Shown: positions 21,949 to 32,499 of the stretch, in pieces
How positions within the stretch are numbered: the first letter of the stretch is position 1
Layout: each line of letters opens with the position of its first letter
Origin: Coenobita brevimanus
Taxonomy: Eukaryota > Arthropoda > Malacostraca > Decapoda > Coenobitidae
Reading direction: 5' to 3'
DNA: 64,000 bases
Assembly (NCBI GenBank): GCA_032717465.1
Contig: CM064713.1
Coordinates: 12,876,872 to 12,940,871, forward strand
The notes under the pieces: generated by a model
Databases searched by the model: none
The model's input: only the letters and a program-made list of their open reading frames with translations
Told to the model about the DNA's origin: nothing
Program-made: the position numbers and the translations under genes

Positions 21949-24161
21949 TTAGAACTGCTTCTGGCTGTGGTAATTAAAGAAGCAGGTAACGCAGAGGGGA
22001 ACCTGGCACTCAGTGCACTGCCAAGAGGTGCGTTTGTGCTCAGGTGTGCGTCGGGTGGTATGTGCACACACCTGGCACCTGCGGATCGCAGCCTTCCTCT
22101 TGGTTGTGGCAGGCATTTGCACCAGTCTGTGCTGATCCATGTACGCCCTCTGCTCAAGTCTGTCGGAAAGTCTTACTGCATGGCGCCTTGGAGCTGCTGA
22201 TGTCACCTTACCATATCTTTCAAGCAGCTGCTGAACACAAATCCTGGCGAACAACCTCAGGGAGAAGGACTTGGGTGGCTTGACCTTCATCTTGTACAGG
22301 ATGAAGGCGTTCAGCATCGTCATGTCTATGAGATGCAGAAAAACTTTCCTGTACCACCTAGTATTCTTCCTGAGGCAGTCGATCTCTCCAATCATCATGT
22401 CGGACTTGTCCACCAGCCGCATGTTGATATTGTAGTCTAAGACAGCATCAGGTTTCCTCACAGGTCCGCCTGTCCTACGGTCGACCTTCCCACTGTCTTT
22501 CATTTCCCCCTTGTGTACGGTGGTGAGCATGTGCATGACCCTCTTGTCATGCCACCGTATTGTCAGCATCTTCTCAGACTTGCGTAGGTGCACGTCTCCT
22601 CGCTGCGAGGTTCCTGCCTCTGGGAATTTAGGGAAGTGGACACGATTCCTCTTGACAGTGCCGCAGGAGCCGATGCCGTGCTCTGAAAGGTATTTGGCAA
22701 GTTTCGGTGCTGTATAATAGTTGTCTGTATACAGCACATGATTCCCACCAAAATACCTTTCAAGGAGCACTTTCACTACACAGCCTGAGAAGCCAAGGGG
22801 GTGTGTTTTATCAAGATCGACAGTGCTGGCTAAATAAATGACGAAGTCAAGGATGTACCCCGTCTTACAGTCGCACAGTACAAAGAACTTGATTCCAATG
22901 CGATGGCGTTTGCTTGGAATGTACTGCACAAACCTAAGACGTCCTCTGAACAAAACCAAGGATTCGCCAATGACAACCTTCTGAAAGGGGTGGAAGAATG
23001 TCATAAACTTATCCTTCATTCTGCTCAGAATCTCCCGGATCTTCCAGAGTGGGTCGGTTTGGGAAGGTACATAGTTGTTGGCAAAGTGCAGGTTTCCCAT
23101 GATGTTCCGGAAGCGATCTCTGGCCATGTACTTACTGAAGGTGGGTGAGGGTAGTAAGGGGTCCATGGACCAGTATTCTTCCAACTCATGCTTCTTTGAG
23201 TGTGGCATGAGAAGCATGAGGGCGAAGAACACATAAAGCTCCTGCACTCCCAGCATGGACCACTGTTGCATCTTGGCTGCACCTGTACCACTTGCAGCAC
23301 GTTGTGATTCATACCTGTTGGTCTCATCACATATGTGCTGCATGACTTCATCATCGAGGAAGGCCAAAAGGAAGTCAACACACTCAGCATCCTCGTCATG
23401 ACTGAAGGCAGGCTGTATCCCTGAGGAACTCTCATTGAAATCAAGATGTTCTGGGACAAAATCGGACCCTTCCGTCCACGCAAAGGCGTCCAGGATTCCC
23501 TGTCGTGGCGGTGTAGGGTTGGTTGAGGGTTAAGGGTGGCTGAGGCAGATTTATCTGGTTCAAGGTCACTCGCACTGACCCTGGGTTGCCGTACAGCACT
23601 AGCAGCCCTTACTCTACTGGCAACTCTACTTTTACGTGTCAGGGATTTACCTCTTCCTCTACGGCCTGCCTTCACTGTTGATGCTGGTGGTGATTCCGAC
23701 GACGAAGACTCTGGAGAAAATTCAGCAGAAGAAGAGGAAGAAATGAGTGAAGTGGGGCTTGGGGAACGGGGAGGTGATTCACCTCGGGACTCATGGCGGG
23801 CTGGGTCATGTGGGGTCATTGTTCTGGGGCTAACCCGCCACCTTTTCATTCCCTTCCCAAATTCCTTCCCTTGCTGCACTAACGGCTCCTTTCCCTTGGA
23901 GCTAGGGATAACTTGGGACACTGAAGCACTCGTACTAGTAGTTTCTGGCACGATTTCCTCACCCGGCTCATCACACAAATCCCCCGAAGGGTCATAGTCA
24001 CTATCCATCATTATCATTGATAATTCGGCTAGTTCACGTTCCACTGCAGAGTCACTTAGTCCTTTCCTGCTTCCCCCACGAGTTCTTCTGGGTGTAGAGG
24101 TCACGGGGCCCTTTGCAATGGGCGCAGAAGCGGCAGAAATGGTGAGGCACGAGTGCGACAT
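21949..24161 (-). pseudogene. PiggyBac transposase, frameshifted, first catalytic Asp replaced
   Basis: The coding sequence runs on the minus strand from ATG 24161. The N-terminal frame encodes a serine-rich, acidic region with DSDYDPSGD (24161 to about 23510). A one-base shift near 23490-23520 then moves to the main frame, which holds GIQPAF and FLLAFLDDEVMQHICDETNRY. The domain continues with ESLVLFRGRLRF..YIPSKRHR and LYTDNYYTAPKLAKYL. It ends with LVDKSDMMIGEIDCLRKNTRWY and a CxxC..CxxC..PLCxxxCFxxYH cross-brace zinc finger (21949-22080). The second and third catalytic aspartates are present (in TDNYYT and VDKSD). The first, normally in DESLV, is glycine (IGESLV, GGC codon). Without the shift it would be about 740 residues, near the usual family length. 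The frameshift could be a sequencing error; the glycine is harder to dismiss. Confidence 0.92.
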
Positions 24162-24261
24162 GCTTTGACCACAGAGGAGGACAAGGAACTAAATGGTGTG
24201 GCTTATCTCAGAAGGCAAGGGTTGACAGTGACAATGGGGCTGAAAGCTGCTAACTTACATG

Positions 24262-25270
24262 CTAAGAAATTATTGGTAGGAAATCTCGGCAATACATAAA
24301 GAAATAAGTAGTTCTAGGTGAACGTAAATGTCACTTAGGCTTCTCCCGTCCTTTCTGATATGTATTTTTATTACAGAAATAGATTACAAGGCATAATCCA
24401 AAGGGGAAATTACCGTGGGAATTTAGCGAATGAATGCATGTGAGGTGTTGTCAGGTGATAATTACCCAATTCCTGGCGTATACCACTATCACTTACCTTA
24501 CTTTTTTTTGGTATATATTATTTTGTATAAGTATAGGGCATAGGGCTTATTTCAATGGATGAAATCTGTGGAAAAATCCGGGGGAGATTTGCTTAGCTCA
24601 GCGCGGCAGAGCAGGTGATAGGAAAGGGTAAAGGTGAGGTAGGGAGGGGTGAGAGGGTATTGGAGGGGAGGTGGGGAGAGGAGTCAAGAACGGGGGAAAA
24701 TGGCTAAATTGTCAACAATGGATGGGAGTACAGATGAGATTAGGAGTGCGGACTATTAGCGGACAGTAGCAGTACATGCTAAAAAATGATTAGCAAGAAA
24801 TCTCGAAAATACAGAAAAAAGTAGGTAGTTCCAGGTGAATGTAAATGTCACTTTGGCTTCTCCCTTCCTTTCTTATATAATTTTTTTTACGTGAATAGAT
24901 TATACAGCATATTTCAAAGGGGATTTTCCGTGGGAAATTAGCAAATGAGTGCACGTGAGGTGTTGTCAGGTGATAATTAGCCAAACAAGGTGTATAGCAC
25001 TATCAATTACCTTATTTCTTTTTGGTATATATTATTTTGTATAAGAATAGGGCATAGGGCTTATTTCAATGGATGAAATCAGTGGATAATTCCGGGGGAA
25101 ATTTGCTTTAGCGCAGCGTGGCCAGGGAGGCGAGAGGACAGGGTAATGGAGGGGAGGTAGGGAGGGGAGTCAGGAAAAGGGAAAAATGGCTAAATTGTCA
25201 ACAATGGATGGGAGTACAGATGAGATTTGGAGTGCTGACTAGTGTTGGACATTGGCAGTACTGATAGATG
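24262..25270. repeat. Tandem duplication (about 520 bp) at the piggyBac 5' side
   Basis: Two copies (about 24262-24773 and 24785-25270) share AGAAATCTCG, GTAAATGTCACTT, TATTATTTTGTATAAG, GGGCATAGGGCTTATTTCAA, ATGGCTAAATTGTCAACAAT and GATGGGAGTACAGATGAGAT. The block lies between the transposase start and the right inverted repeat. Confidence 0.88.
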
Positions 25271-25396
25271 ATACAAGCCACCACTTAAAAGCCTGGGATA
25301 ATTCAAAATAACACAGAATCACAAAAGTGACGCCCCGCAGTATGATCCATTGCACCCGAGCATCACGAAAGTGACGCCCCGCGGTTAAGGGGCTAA

Positions 25397-25735
25397 ACAC
25401 CCTAGGATATCTGATACACAACTCTTCCCTTCCTGTTCTTCTTCAACTATTCCATCTATCATCTAATCCTACGTTGCCCCATGAGGAGCGTAGGAGCCCG
25501 GGGCTAGGCAAGTTGGTCCTGGCATTTAAGATGAGAGTGATTCCTCTCTTATTTCCCTAATTCTGTCAAGTATCCTATCATACACTTTTCCTATTACACT
25601 ATGAAGACACATGCCCCTATGATTACCACACATTTTTTCCCCTTTTCCCTTGTACACTCGCCCAAATAAGTGATGACTCGATTCCCAGTACCTTTCGCTC
25701 AGAAAGTGGCATCTGGCAACTGCCACGGCCTAGTT
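25397..25735 (-). mobile_element. LINE family B, 5' part, with SINE1 inserted
   Basis: On the minus strand 25726-25546 encodes YKGKGEKMCGNHRGMCLHSV and IGKVYDRILDRIREI, the first motifs of the reverse transcriptase. A SINE1 piece interrupts it, and EEQEGKSCVSDIL (near 25435-25400) resumes the RT before the piggyBac end. The matching downstream part starts again at 21262. The order of events is therefore LINE B, then SINE1 and piggyBac. Confidence 0.72.
25450..25545 (-). mobile_element. SINE1 3' fragment inside LINE B
   Basis: The reverse complement reads ACTCTCATCTTAAATGCCAG, then CTAGCCCCGGGCTCCTACGC and CTCATGGGGCAACGTAGGAT, the 3' half of SINE1. The tRNA-like head is missing. Confidence 0.75.
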
Positions 25736-25739
25736 ATAT

Positions 25740-26690
25740 TTTGAAAAATGCACACCGAAAAAAGCAGTATTTAGGTAAACAGCTCCAAAAAGCAGTATAT
25801 AAGAGTGTAAAGTTCGCAATACGGAAGAGGAAACCATATAATAAAGTTGAGGCTTATCTGTACGAAAGAATGTGAAACGCACGCCCTATCGCTCCATGGT
25901 TTCCGAGTTAAAATGCGGAAAAACTCTCGTAATACTTTACATCCTAAATTAACAACACAGGTGGAAAAACATCCCATAAAACCCACAGATAATGGTAATG
26001 TTGAAATCACGAGTGCCATCAAATCAGAAAAATAAACATCTAAACGCTTATTATTATCCACATTTAATTCTCTATGCGGGATTATAATTACGTGGGAAAA
26101 CCAGTGAGCGCTAGCCGCTAGAGGATGGTCAACACGTTACTACAGCCTGTCGGTGCAAGCAGAGTATTGCTCTTTATTCAGCAAATATTCCAGGAAGACA
26201 GATATCCAGGCAGCTTAACATCAAGAAGACAGTGAAGGCAAAGATAAGCGATATAGAGAGGTAGAACATAGAAAATCTGCCAAATGGAGAGGTAGAACAT
26301 AGAAAATCTGCCAAATGGAGCCCCTCGTAGCACAAGACCAAGACCGACAAATTATGGAATGTGTCCAACAGCCCCTACCCATTTATATTGTTATCAAGCA
26401 AATTAATCAGACAATATTCAGTGAAGTTAGTGAAACCAATGCAATTACTGGAGGATAAGTGGTCATTTTTATTCACACGATGAAATTCCAGCATGTAATA
26501 AATTGTGTAGGGCAGTTCCATGAAAGAACTAAAGGGGGACAGGGCGACAGTCAAAAGCAAGCGTGCGACAGTGAAGAGAACTTAGAAAAAGATTGTATTA
26601 AAAAAAAAAAAAAAAAAGAGCAGGGGGGGAGGGGGAGGAACTCGTGACAAAGGCCAATGCATCCACTCCAGTCCGCTGCATGATGATCAT
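25740..26690. other. Intergenic, no gene seen
   Basis: AT-rich, with a short direct duplication (AGAGGTAGAACATAGAAAAT, 26256-26310) and a poly-A run at 26600-26617. Small ORFs lack domains. Confidence 0.45.
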
Positions 26691-26691
26691 A

Positions 26692-27550
26692 GCAGTGTTG
26701 CCAGATCGTTCGGAGGTAATTTCAAGAGATTCTGACGGAAAATTTCAGGAGAAACGAGTATAAATTCGGGAGCTTCTCATTTTAATACATTACATATCGT
26801 ACACTACTCACTTTGTTACAATAACTGGTAGATCAAATAAGGAAGGAATTAATGAAATTAACCTTTCGCAACAATATTTCAGTTCAACATTTTTTTTTAT
26901 AAAATTTTATGGCACTTGCAATAATGGGTAGATTAAATAATGAAGAAATTAATGAAATTAAAGAAAAAATTATAACAAAATAGTGCCATGAAAATTACCG
27001 TATCAGTCATAAAATCAAACAACTATCTTTAAACATGTAAAGATATACCAAAATTTTTATCTCACTTCACCATCACCCCCCATGAGATCATCATCAGAAC
27101 CATCAGCAGCTTTTCGGCCAATACATTATTTTCTTATACATGGAACAAGTCATTCTTTTCCTTATTTCTTTACTTTAAAATTATGACAGCTATCAAATTA
27201 CAAAAACCGTTTAATGTGAAACGTTCCAAAAAGAGTTTGAGATGACACCCTATTTCTCAACTTTGTTTTCATGTGGTTTATATATGAAATTACTCTCTCA
27301 GCTGTTGCACTCGAGTGAGGCAAACACAACTAATTTAGCATGAAGTCGGACAGGTATGGAAACAGGCTCAGTGTCTCCTCTTTTTGCGTCACACACTTTT
27401 ATCCAAAACGGAGTTGTGCCGAGATGCTGAGATCACAGCTCAGTGCATTACTGTTTCTGAGCAGCCTTCATTCTGTGTCTATATTTTGTGCAGTTTGAGA
27501 GGTAACAAGGTAGGGAAATGAGGTCATTAATGGAGTGCCATCAACAAGGG

Positions 27551-27586
<36 letters not shown>

Positions 27587-27751
27587 ATTTAAGTTAGCAT
27601 CTGTGAATTTTAACTACCATTCAGCAAAATTTCTGTAGATATTCTGGAGCACTGACCGAAATTTCGGGAGATAATGGCAAAATCCATAAAAATTTCTGGA
27701 TTTCTGGAGATTCATCAAAATTTCGGGGAAAAATGCTACATTGGTAACACT
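26692..27751. mobile_element. Possible hAT-like non-autonomous element
   Basis: The left end CAGTGTTGCCAGATCG faces an inverted CAGTGTTACCAATG at the right end. CAGTGTTRCCA ends are common in hAT-type elements. I cannot find a matching 8-bp target duplication, so the element may be decayed or the ends misjudged. The inside is AT-rich, with a (TC)n tract at 27555-27583 and repeated AAATTTC..GGAGA motifs. There is no ORF. Confidence 0.35.
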
Positions 27752-27759
27752 GCTGGCAT

Positions 27760-28317
27760 GAATCGTGCCTAGTGGAAACGTGCCAAATGTCGCTTTTTCA
27801 CTTAATTATTATTGACCTAAAACAAATAAACGTTAAATTTAACTAATACTTTCGCAAGATAAGTTTTCTTTTACATCATAAATAATGTTTACAGGGCAGG
27901 CAAAGACTATTTCCGTCTGCTAATTCCCAATCAAGTGAACGTTGCCAGACCCAGGGAGATCGTCCGAAACTTTTAAGAAATAGAGTCATCACTTATTTGG
28001 GCGAGTGTACAGAGAAATATATTGCTTGGTTTATGGAATTGATGCAACTTCTCTTCCATAATCATACATTTGAAATGCTTCTTAAACTGAAGTTAATGTT
28101 GTAATCAATGGTAAGGGAGAGATTCTCGGGCTCCCATCTCAATCCGTAATATGAGACCTGCATTAGGCTGGGTTTAATCATGCTCAGCTATGCTGGGATA
28201 CGTCAGCTTATACCATAATGGTTTAATTAATAAACGCACTGTACAAGGTCTTACAAATATAAAACGAGAAGAACGCGTGGTGGATGAAAACATTATGATG
28301 TGCAGTGGAAACTAAAC
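27760..28317. other. Intergenic with a short LINE B scrap
   Basis: At 27981-28015, AGTCATCACTTATTTGGGCG matches (in reverse) the LINE B part at 25655-25690. The rest is AT-rich and featureless. Confidence 0.4.
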
Positions 28318-28650
28318 TACCTATCTGTCTATTGCCAGACGCCTTAATCCCGTAAGGCGTGACCACAAACAAATCGCCCTATCACCTCAGCTCACACACC
28401 CCCTCTCTCCACTCCATCCTTCCATCCCATACTCGGCCTCCCCATCCCTTTCCCCCTTCCCTACACCTCACTCACCTCCACTCTTCTCGTTAGTCTCTCG
28501 TTCTCAATCCTCTCCACATGGCCAAACCACCTCAATGTATTTCTCCTAACGCTTTCTGTCACACCCACATCCACACCACAACGTTCATTCACCTCCTCAT
28601 TTGTCAGTCTGCCTCTCCATGTAACTCCACATGCTCCTCTCAAATAGCTG
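28318..28650 (-). mobile_element. LINE family B, 3' end fragment
   Basis: The minus-strand ORF 28461-28643 reads RGACGVTWRGRLTNEEVNER and CGVDV..., then RWFGHVERIENERLTRRVEV. This is the C-terminal segment of the element. The 3' UTR carries GGGCGATTTGTTTGTGGTCA, GGATTAAGGCGTCTGGC and a short GATA tail (28318-28335). Confidence 0.85.
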
Positions 28651-28654
28651 AAAC

Positions 28655-29225
28655 TAGAAAAAATAAAACGAAGTGATTTTCTTGAATAAACTTGGAAAAA
28701 TAAAGTATTTTCTTGAATGTTTCCACAGAATGTGAGGAAAACACAAAAAGGGTGGAGGAATAATAATGACTTTGTATAAAAAAGTACAAAACTGAAATAA
28801 AAAGAAACAGGAAGCAGTGATATTTACCTGTGAAATGAATTTTTTTTTTTAAGTTCCTGAGACATATAAACCCCGTGGGAGGAAAAGATAAGGAAATATG
28901 TCAAAAATATGGGAAGAGGCAGAAATACCACGGAAAAAAAAAAAAAAAAGAGGCACTGACAGCGACAGTAGACGTCTGCAGTCGTGTGGGTTATCTTGGA
29001 ACAGCTGCTGGATGAAGGTGGAAAATTAGATTTTGAATGGATGGATAAAAGAACCTAATTTTATTAAACAGTGATCAGAACTGTAGAGGGATAATAACAT
29101 GGGAGAAAAAAAAAAAAAAAAAGTGTCAGACAGCTTTGCTAACCATATAACATATGAGAGATTTCTAGAGGTGTCAATGGACAAAGAGAAACAAACAAAA
29201 GACATATGAGACCACAACTTACTAC
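28655..29225. other. Intergenic, no gene seen
   Basis: A- and G-rich sequence with several poly-A runs (28935-28949, 29106-29122). No ORF of interest. Confidence 0.4.
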
Positions 29226-29970
29226 TGATGGGTTTAGGAGGAAACAAGGAAAAGGAGGTGGAAATGCCACAGGGGGAAACTGTTTACTTTATAAAGGATA
29301 AGCAGTCTCTGAATGATTATACTGTACTTGGGTAGTGTGATGGGTAAGGAGGGAAGTTTAGAGGATGAAGTACTTGAAAGCGTACACCAGGGAAGAAAGG
29401 TTGCTGGTTCTTTGAAAGCAGTGATAAGAAACAGAGAAGTGAGCACAGAAGTAAAAACAGGTCACTGCATGACAGTATAAGGTTACCAACTCTGAGATAT
29501 GGAAGAAAAGCTTGGGCCTTGCTGGAAGGACACAAGTCAAGAGTGAGAGCAGCGGAAATGAGATATTTGAAAGAAGCATACATGTGGAGTTACAAGGAGA
29601 GAGACTGACAAATGAGGGAGTGAAAGTGGGTTGTGGGCGTGGATGAGATAGTGTTCAGAGAAATACACTGAGGTGGTTTAGCCATGTGGAAAGAATGGAG
29701 AGCGAGAGACTAATGAGGAGTGTGTGAATGAGATGGATGGGGGAAGAGGGAAGGGGAGGCCGAGGATGAAATGGAGAGACATATGAGAGAGGGGTGTGTG
29801 AGCTGGCTGGAAGGCAGTGAAATGGCATGGAGAGAGGGAGTGGAGAGGTATATGAGATACGGGTGTGTGAGCTGGGTGGAGGGCAGTGAAATGGCAGGAG
29901 ACAGGACGACAAGGAGGCGATTTGTTTGCAGCCACCCTTTACGGATTACGGCGTCTGGTTATAGATAGAT
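29226..29970 (+). mobile_element. LINE family B, C-terminal half and 3' end
   Basis: Plus-strand frames, broken by frameshifts, encode RKVAGSLKAVIRNREVS-like, LRYG..AWAL.GHKSRVRAAE and GGRGKGRPRMKWRD-type segments. The 3' end has GGCGATTTGTTTGCAGCCAC, GATTACGGCGTCTGG and a TAGATAGATGG tail. A 74-bp segment around GAGAGACATATGAGAGAGGG is tandemly duplicated at 29775-29890. The reverse transcriptase core is absent. Confidence 0.78.
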
Positions 29971-29974
29971 GGAC

Positions 29975-30540
29975 ATTAGCTTACAGATACTGTATATTTT
30001 ATCTATTCACTGCACAACCCTGGTATCTGGACTGTAGTAAAATATGAGAAAGAACTGTTTTAAGGATAATAACTTATTGAAGCCTTAAACTTTTCAACAT
30101 CAGAATGTTTTCATTTTAACTCTGGAAGCTACTGGTAATGTTTACCACTACTCCTTAATGCCTGTGTCTTGGTTGAGGTCACTGGTGTGAGTGTGTAGTA
30201 TACTGCTGGATCACACTGGCATCTGCCAAGAGAAATGTCCAGAAAATTTCTCAAAGATATTGGTGTCAAACAACAACAGTAACTCTATATTAACATTTTT
30301 GCTGAGGTACTTAACAAATGATTTGTGTGTAATATTAACCATAAAACATTTTCTAGACGTGCAAACTACAACATGTCCTGAGATATGAAGACAATCTTGG
30401 TTAAATATCCTGGTTGGTTTTGCATCATTTTGGATTTTTAAAAAATGGAGCTTGGTTTTACTGAAGGTGGCTTTCAATCTGATCCATGAGCCTGGAAAAC
30501 AAATTATATATTTTAATAGGCTACAGTTAAATTCTCAATC
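29975..30540. other. Intergenic, no gene seen
   Basis: AT-rich sequence with three unsupported short ORFs. Confidence 0.4.
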
Positions 30541-30544
30541 CACT

Positions 30545-30900
30545 CATGATGTACTACCGCCTGCTTCTTCCTTCACCTTTATCAATCTTGATCAGTGTCT
30601 GTCGTCCTCTCATCGTATTTCTCCCATCTTTCCTGTCACTTTTTATTAGTCTTCTTTCCTTTCCAGGTGGCTTTACATTGAGTTGCAAGCCTAACTGTTT
30701 CCTGTAAGCCAAGAAACTATTTGCAAAGCTGGGTGGTAACCATATAACCTACCAACACGTGTTCCCTTCCTGTCACCAAGTGGGTTGGCGGATGGCTAGT
30801 GCCCCTCCCCGTGAAACAACTCAAAGACAAACGGCCACCCTTTATAGGAGTATGGCGCCTGGCTACAGATAGATAGACTGATAGATAGAGAGATACACAG
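30545..30900 (+). repeat. Repeat R1, copy 3, with a LINE B-like 3' tail
   Basis: The R1 segments (TTTCTCCCATCTTTCC, AGGTGGCTTTACA, GTAACCATATAACC) are followed by CGGCCACCCTTTATAGGAGT, GGCGCCTGGC and a TAGATAGATAG tail. The end resembles the LINE B 3' terminus, as expected of a SINE that borrows a LINE tail. Confidence 0.55.
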
Positions 30901-30985
30901 ACAATACTGAACCAACAGGACCATTTTGTTGTGTGCTTGACTTTTTTTTTTTTTTTTTTTTTACCTACACCACAGTGCAGTGTTA

Positions 30986-31571
30986 AGCCCCGTCCACACT
31001 AGGGTCGTGCCACGTGCTCTGTTCCGCGTCATGTTGCTGATGCCAGTGACGTCCATAGTAGTACTACAATGGGCAGAACACACCAGTTACCGTTGACCAG
31101 CAAGAGGGTGATAATGGATACCAACACTGCAGCAGTTCAAGAGACTGTGATGTGGAGCATTGTGGTACTATGTTGTGACAAAATGAAAAAGAATAGGAAA
31201 AAGATGATGTGGTGCAAGCAATGTCTGTCTCGTCATTGTTTTAAACTTGCACTTCTTAAGTTGTCCTTGTATTGCTTGTTTTTCATCTGCCACATACATG
31301 GATGCATCTTCAGCAGTTCTATAAAATGTAGGGCGTTGCCCCTTGACCATTCAATACCAGTACTATCTTCTGACACTGCGTCGTACTGCAGATCAAACAG
31401 CGGTAACGGAAGCCAGACAGCTACTGTGAGGGCATTGTAGCGCGCTGTCACCATGAAATGTCCCTCGTCCAGATTTGCCCGAAGTATGCAGCACAGACCC
31501 TCCGCGGCACGAAAACCCGAGTTGGGCAACATGACGTGCAACAGAGCGTGACCCCTAGTGTGGACGTGGCT
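30986..31571. mobile_element. PIF/Harbinger deletion derivative, 586 bp
   Basis: Terminal inverted repeats AGCCCCGTCCACACTAGGG and (inverted right end) AGCCACGTCCACACTAGGG continue inward with CGTCATGTTGC in both. Each end is flanked by TTA (30983-30985 and 31572-31574), the 3-bp TWA target duplication of PIF/Harbinger. The plus frame near 31150-31220 keeps VVLCCDKMKKNRKKMMW, like the N-terminus of Harbinger transposases. The minus frame (31233-31330) keeps HFIELLKMHPCMWQMKNKQY, a MADF/Myb-like motif of the second Harbinger protein. The two ORF remnants face each other and the middle is missing. Confidence 0.87.
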
Positions 31572-31574
31572 TTA

Positions 31575-32016
31575 GTCTATACAGCAGATCCACTATGGCT
31601 GCTGGTGCTGTGTTGGAGTAACTCATATTTTGGTGTTGTGTACAGTATATGGTACACGAGTGTACCGGTTCCCCACCTAACCTAACTAACCAAGTTCACC
31701 ACCACAGAACACAGTTCATCTGATCCAATATGGTTGCTGGTGTGGTGCTTGGGTAATTAAGTGTTGCTGTTGCACATATGGTAATTATTGTACACATGAT
31801 TGTCAATCTTCTTGCTTTCCACATGCCCTGTCTTTTACCACCTAGTTTTATCATCATCACTTACCAACTGCTGCTGCTTGTGTGCTGTTGGCCTAATTCA
31901 GGTAGTGGTGATGTGACCACAAAGTTATATTTGGTTTAGCACATTCACAAAACATAAACATCATTGAGTAACAAATATTATCACAAACTATGGCTGTCCC
32001 TTAAGGGTACAGTATA
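31575..32016. other. Intergenic, no gene seen
   Basis: AT-rich, with a short CCTAACCTAACTAACC tract near 31675-31692. Confidence 0.4.
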
Positions 32017-32018
32017 TA

Positions 32019-32301
32019 CAGGGTGTCCCTAGAGTTATATCAAAAACTTTGAGAAATGACAGATGAGGGAGTTCTAAGCAAAAGATGTTATATGAACATG
32101 TGGCCAAATCTCAACCGTTACGGAGCTACAATTACTGATGACCTTATGGGAGAAAATGGTCTTCATAATTCGCCCATAAGGTCATCAGTAACTGTAGCTC
32201 AGTAACGGTTGGGATTTGGACACATGTTCATATAACATTTTTTCCTTAGAATTCCCTCCTCTATCATTTCCCAAAGTTTTTGACTTAACTCTCGGGACAC
32301 C

Positions 32302-32304
<3 letters not shown>
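32019..32304. mobile_element. Palindromic TA-flanked MITE, 286 bp
   Basis: The two ends are inverted copies: CAGGGTGTCCCTAGAGTTAT at the left and CAGGGTGTCCCGAGAGTTAA read inward from the right. The arms are about 135 bp and meet near 32160 with ATGACCTTATGGG as the inner stem. TA lies at 32017-32018 and 32305-32306. Termini starting CAG with a TA target fit a pogo/mariner-type MITE, an inference. A long (TA)n run follows. Confidence 0.88.

Positions 32305-32366
<62 letters not shown>
32305..32366. repeat. (TA)n microsatellite
   Basis: Pure TA run starting at the MITE target site. A shorter one sits at 32427-32440 between two copies of TAAAGATTAATACTTT.CCAC. Confidence 0.95.
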
Positions 32367-32373
<7 letters not shown>

Positions 32374-32492
32374 AAAGATTAATACTTTCCCACAAGGACA
32401 CAGCCCTTCCATATTTCCTATTATTTATATATATATATAAAGATTAATACTTTGCCACAAGGACACAGCCCTTCCATATTTCCTATTGAAAC
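32366..32492. repeat. Tandem duplication of about 70 bp
   Basis: TATAAAGATTAATACTTT followed by CACAAGGACACAGCCCTTCC and ATATTTCCTATT appears twice, separated by a short (TA)n run. Confidence 0.85.
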
Positions 32493-32499
32493 CAGTCTT

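Larger units (their letters stand above)
21263..25392 (-). mobile_element. PiggyBac-type DNA transposon, about 4.1 kb
   Basis: The transposase lies inside a 4.1-kb unit. The left end begins CCCTTACACTGCGGGC, and the inverted right end reads CCCCTTAACCGCGGGG, an imperfect inverted pair. Both ends are flanked by CTAA (21259-21262 and 25393-25396). PiggyBac elements normally duplicate TTAA; CTAA is a known minor target. The LINE B sequence resumes on each side, which confirms the limits. Upstream of the transposase is a tandem duplication of about 520 bp. The element appears inactive: see the transposase entry. Confidence 0.85.

Noticed and set aside
23025..23500. C-terminal half of the 378-codon minus ORF as a separate protein
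   Set aside because: After about residue 220 it is an off-frame shadow of the piggyBac transposase.
26692..27751. Firm assignment as a hAT element
   Set aside because: End motifs fit but no 8-bp duplication could be found; kept only as low confidence.
31069..31440. 123-codon plus ORF as a host gene
   Set aside because: It lies wholly inside the Harbinger derivative and joins unrelated frames.
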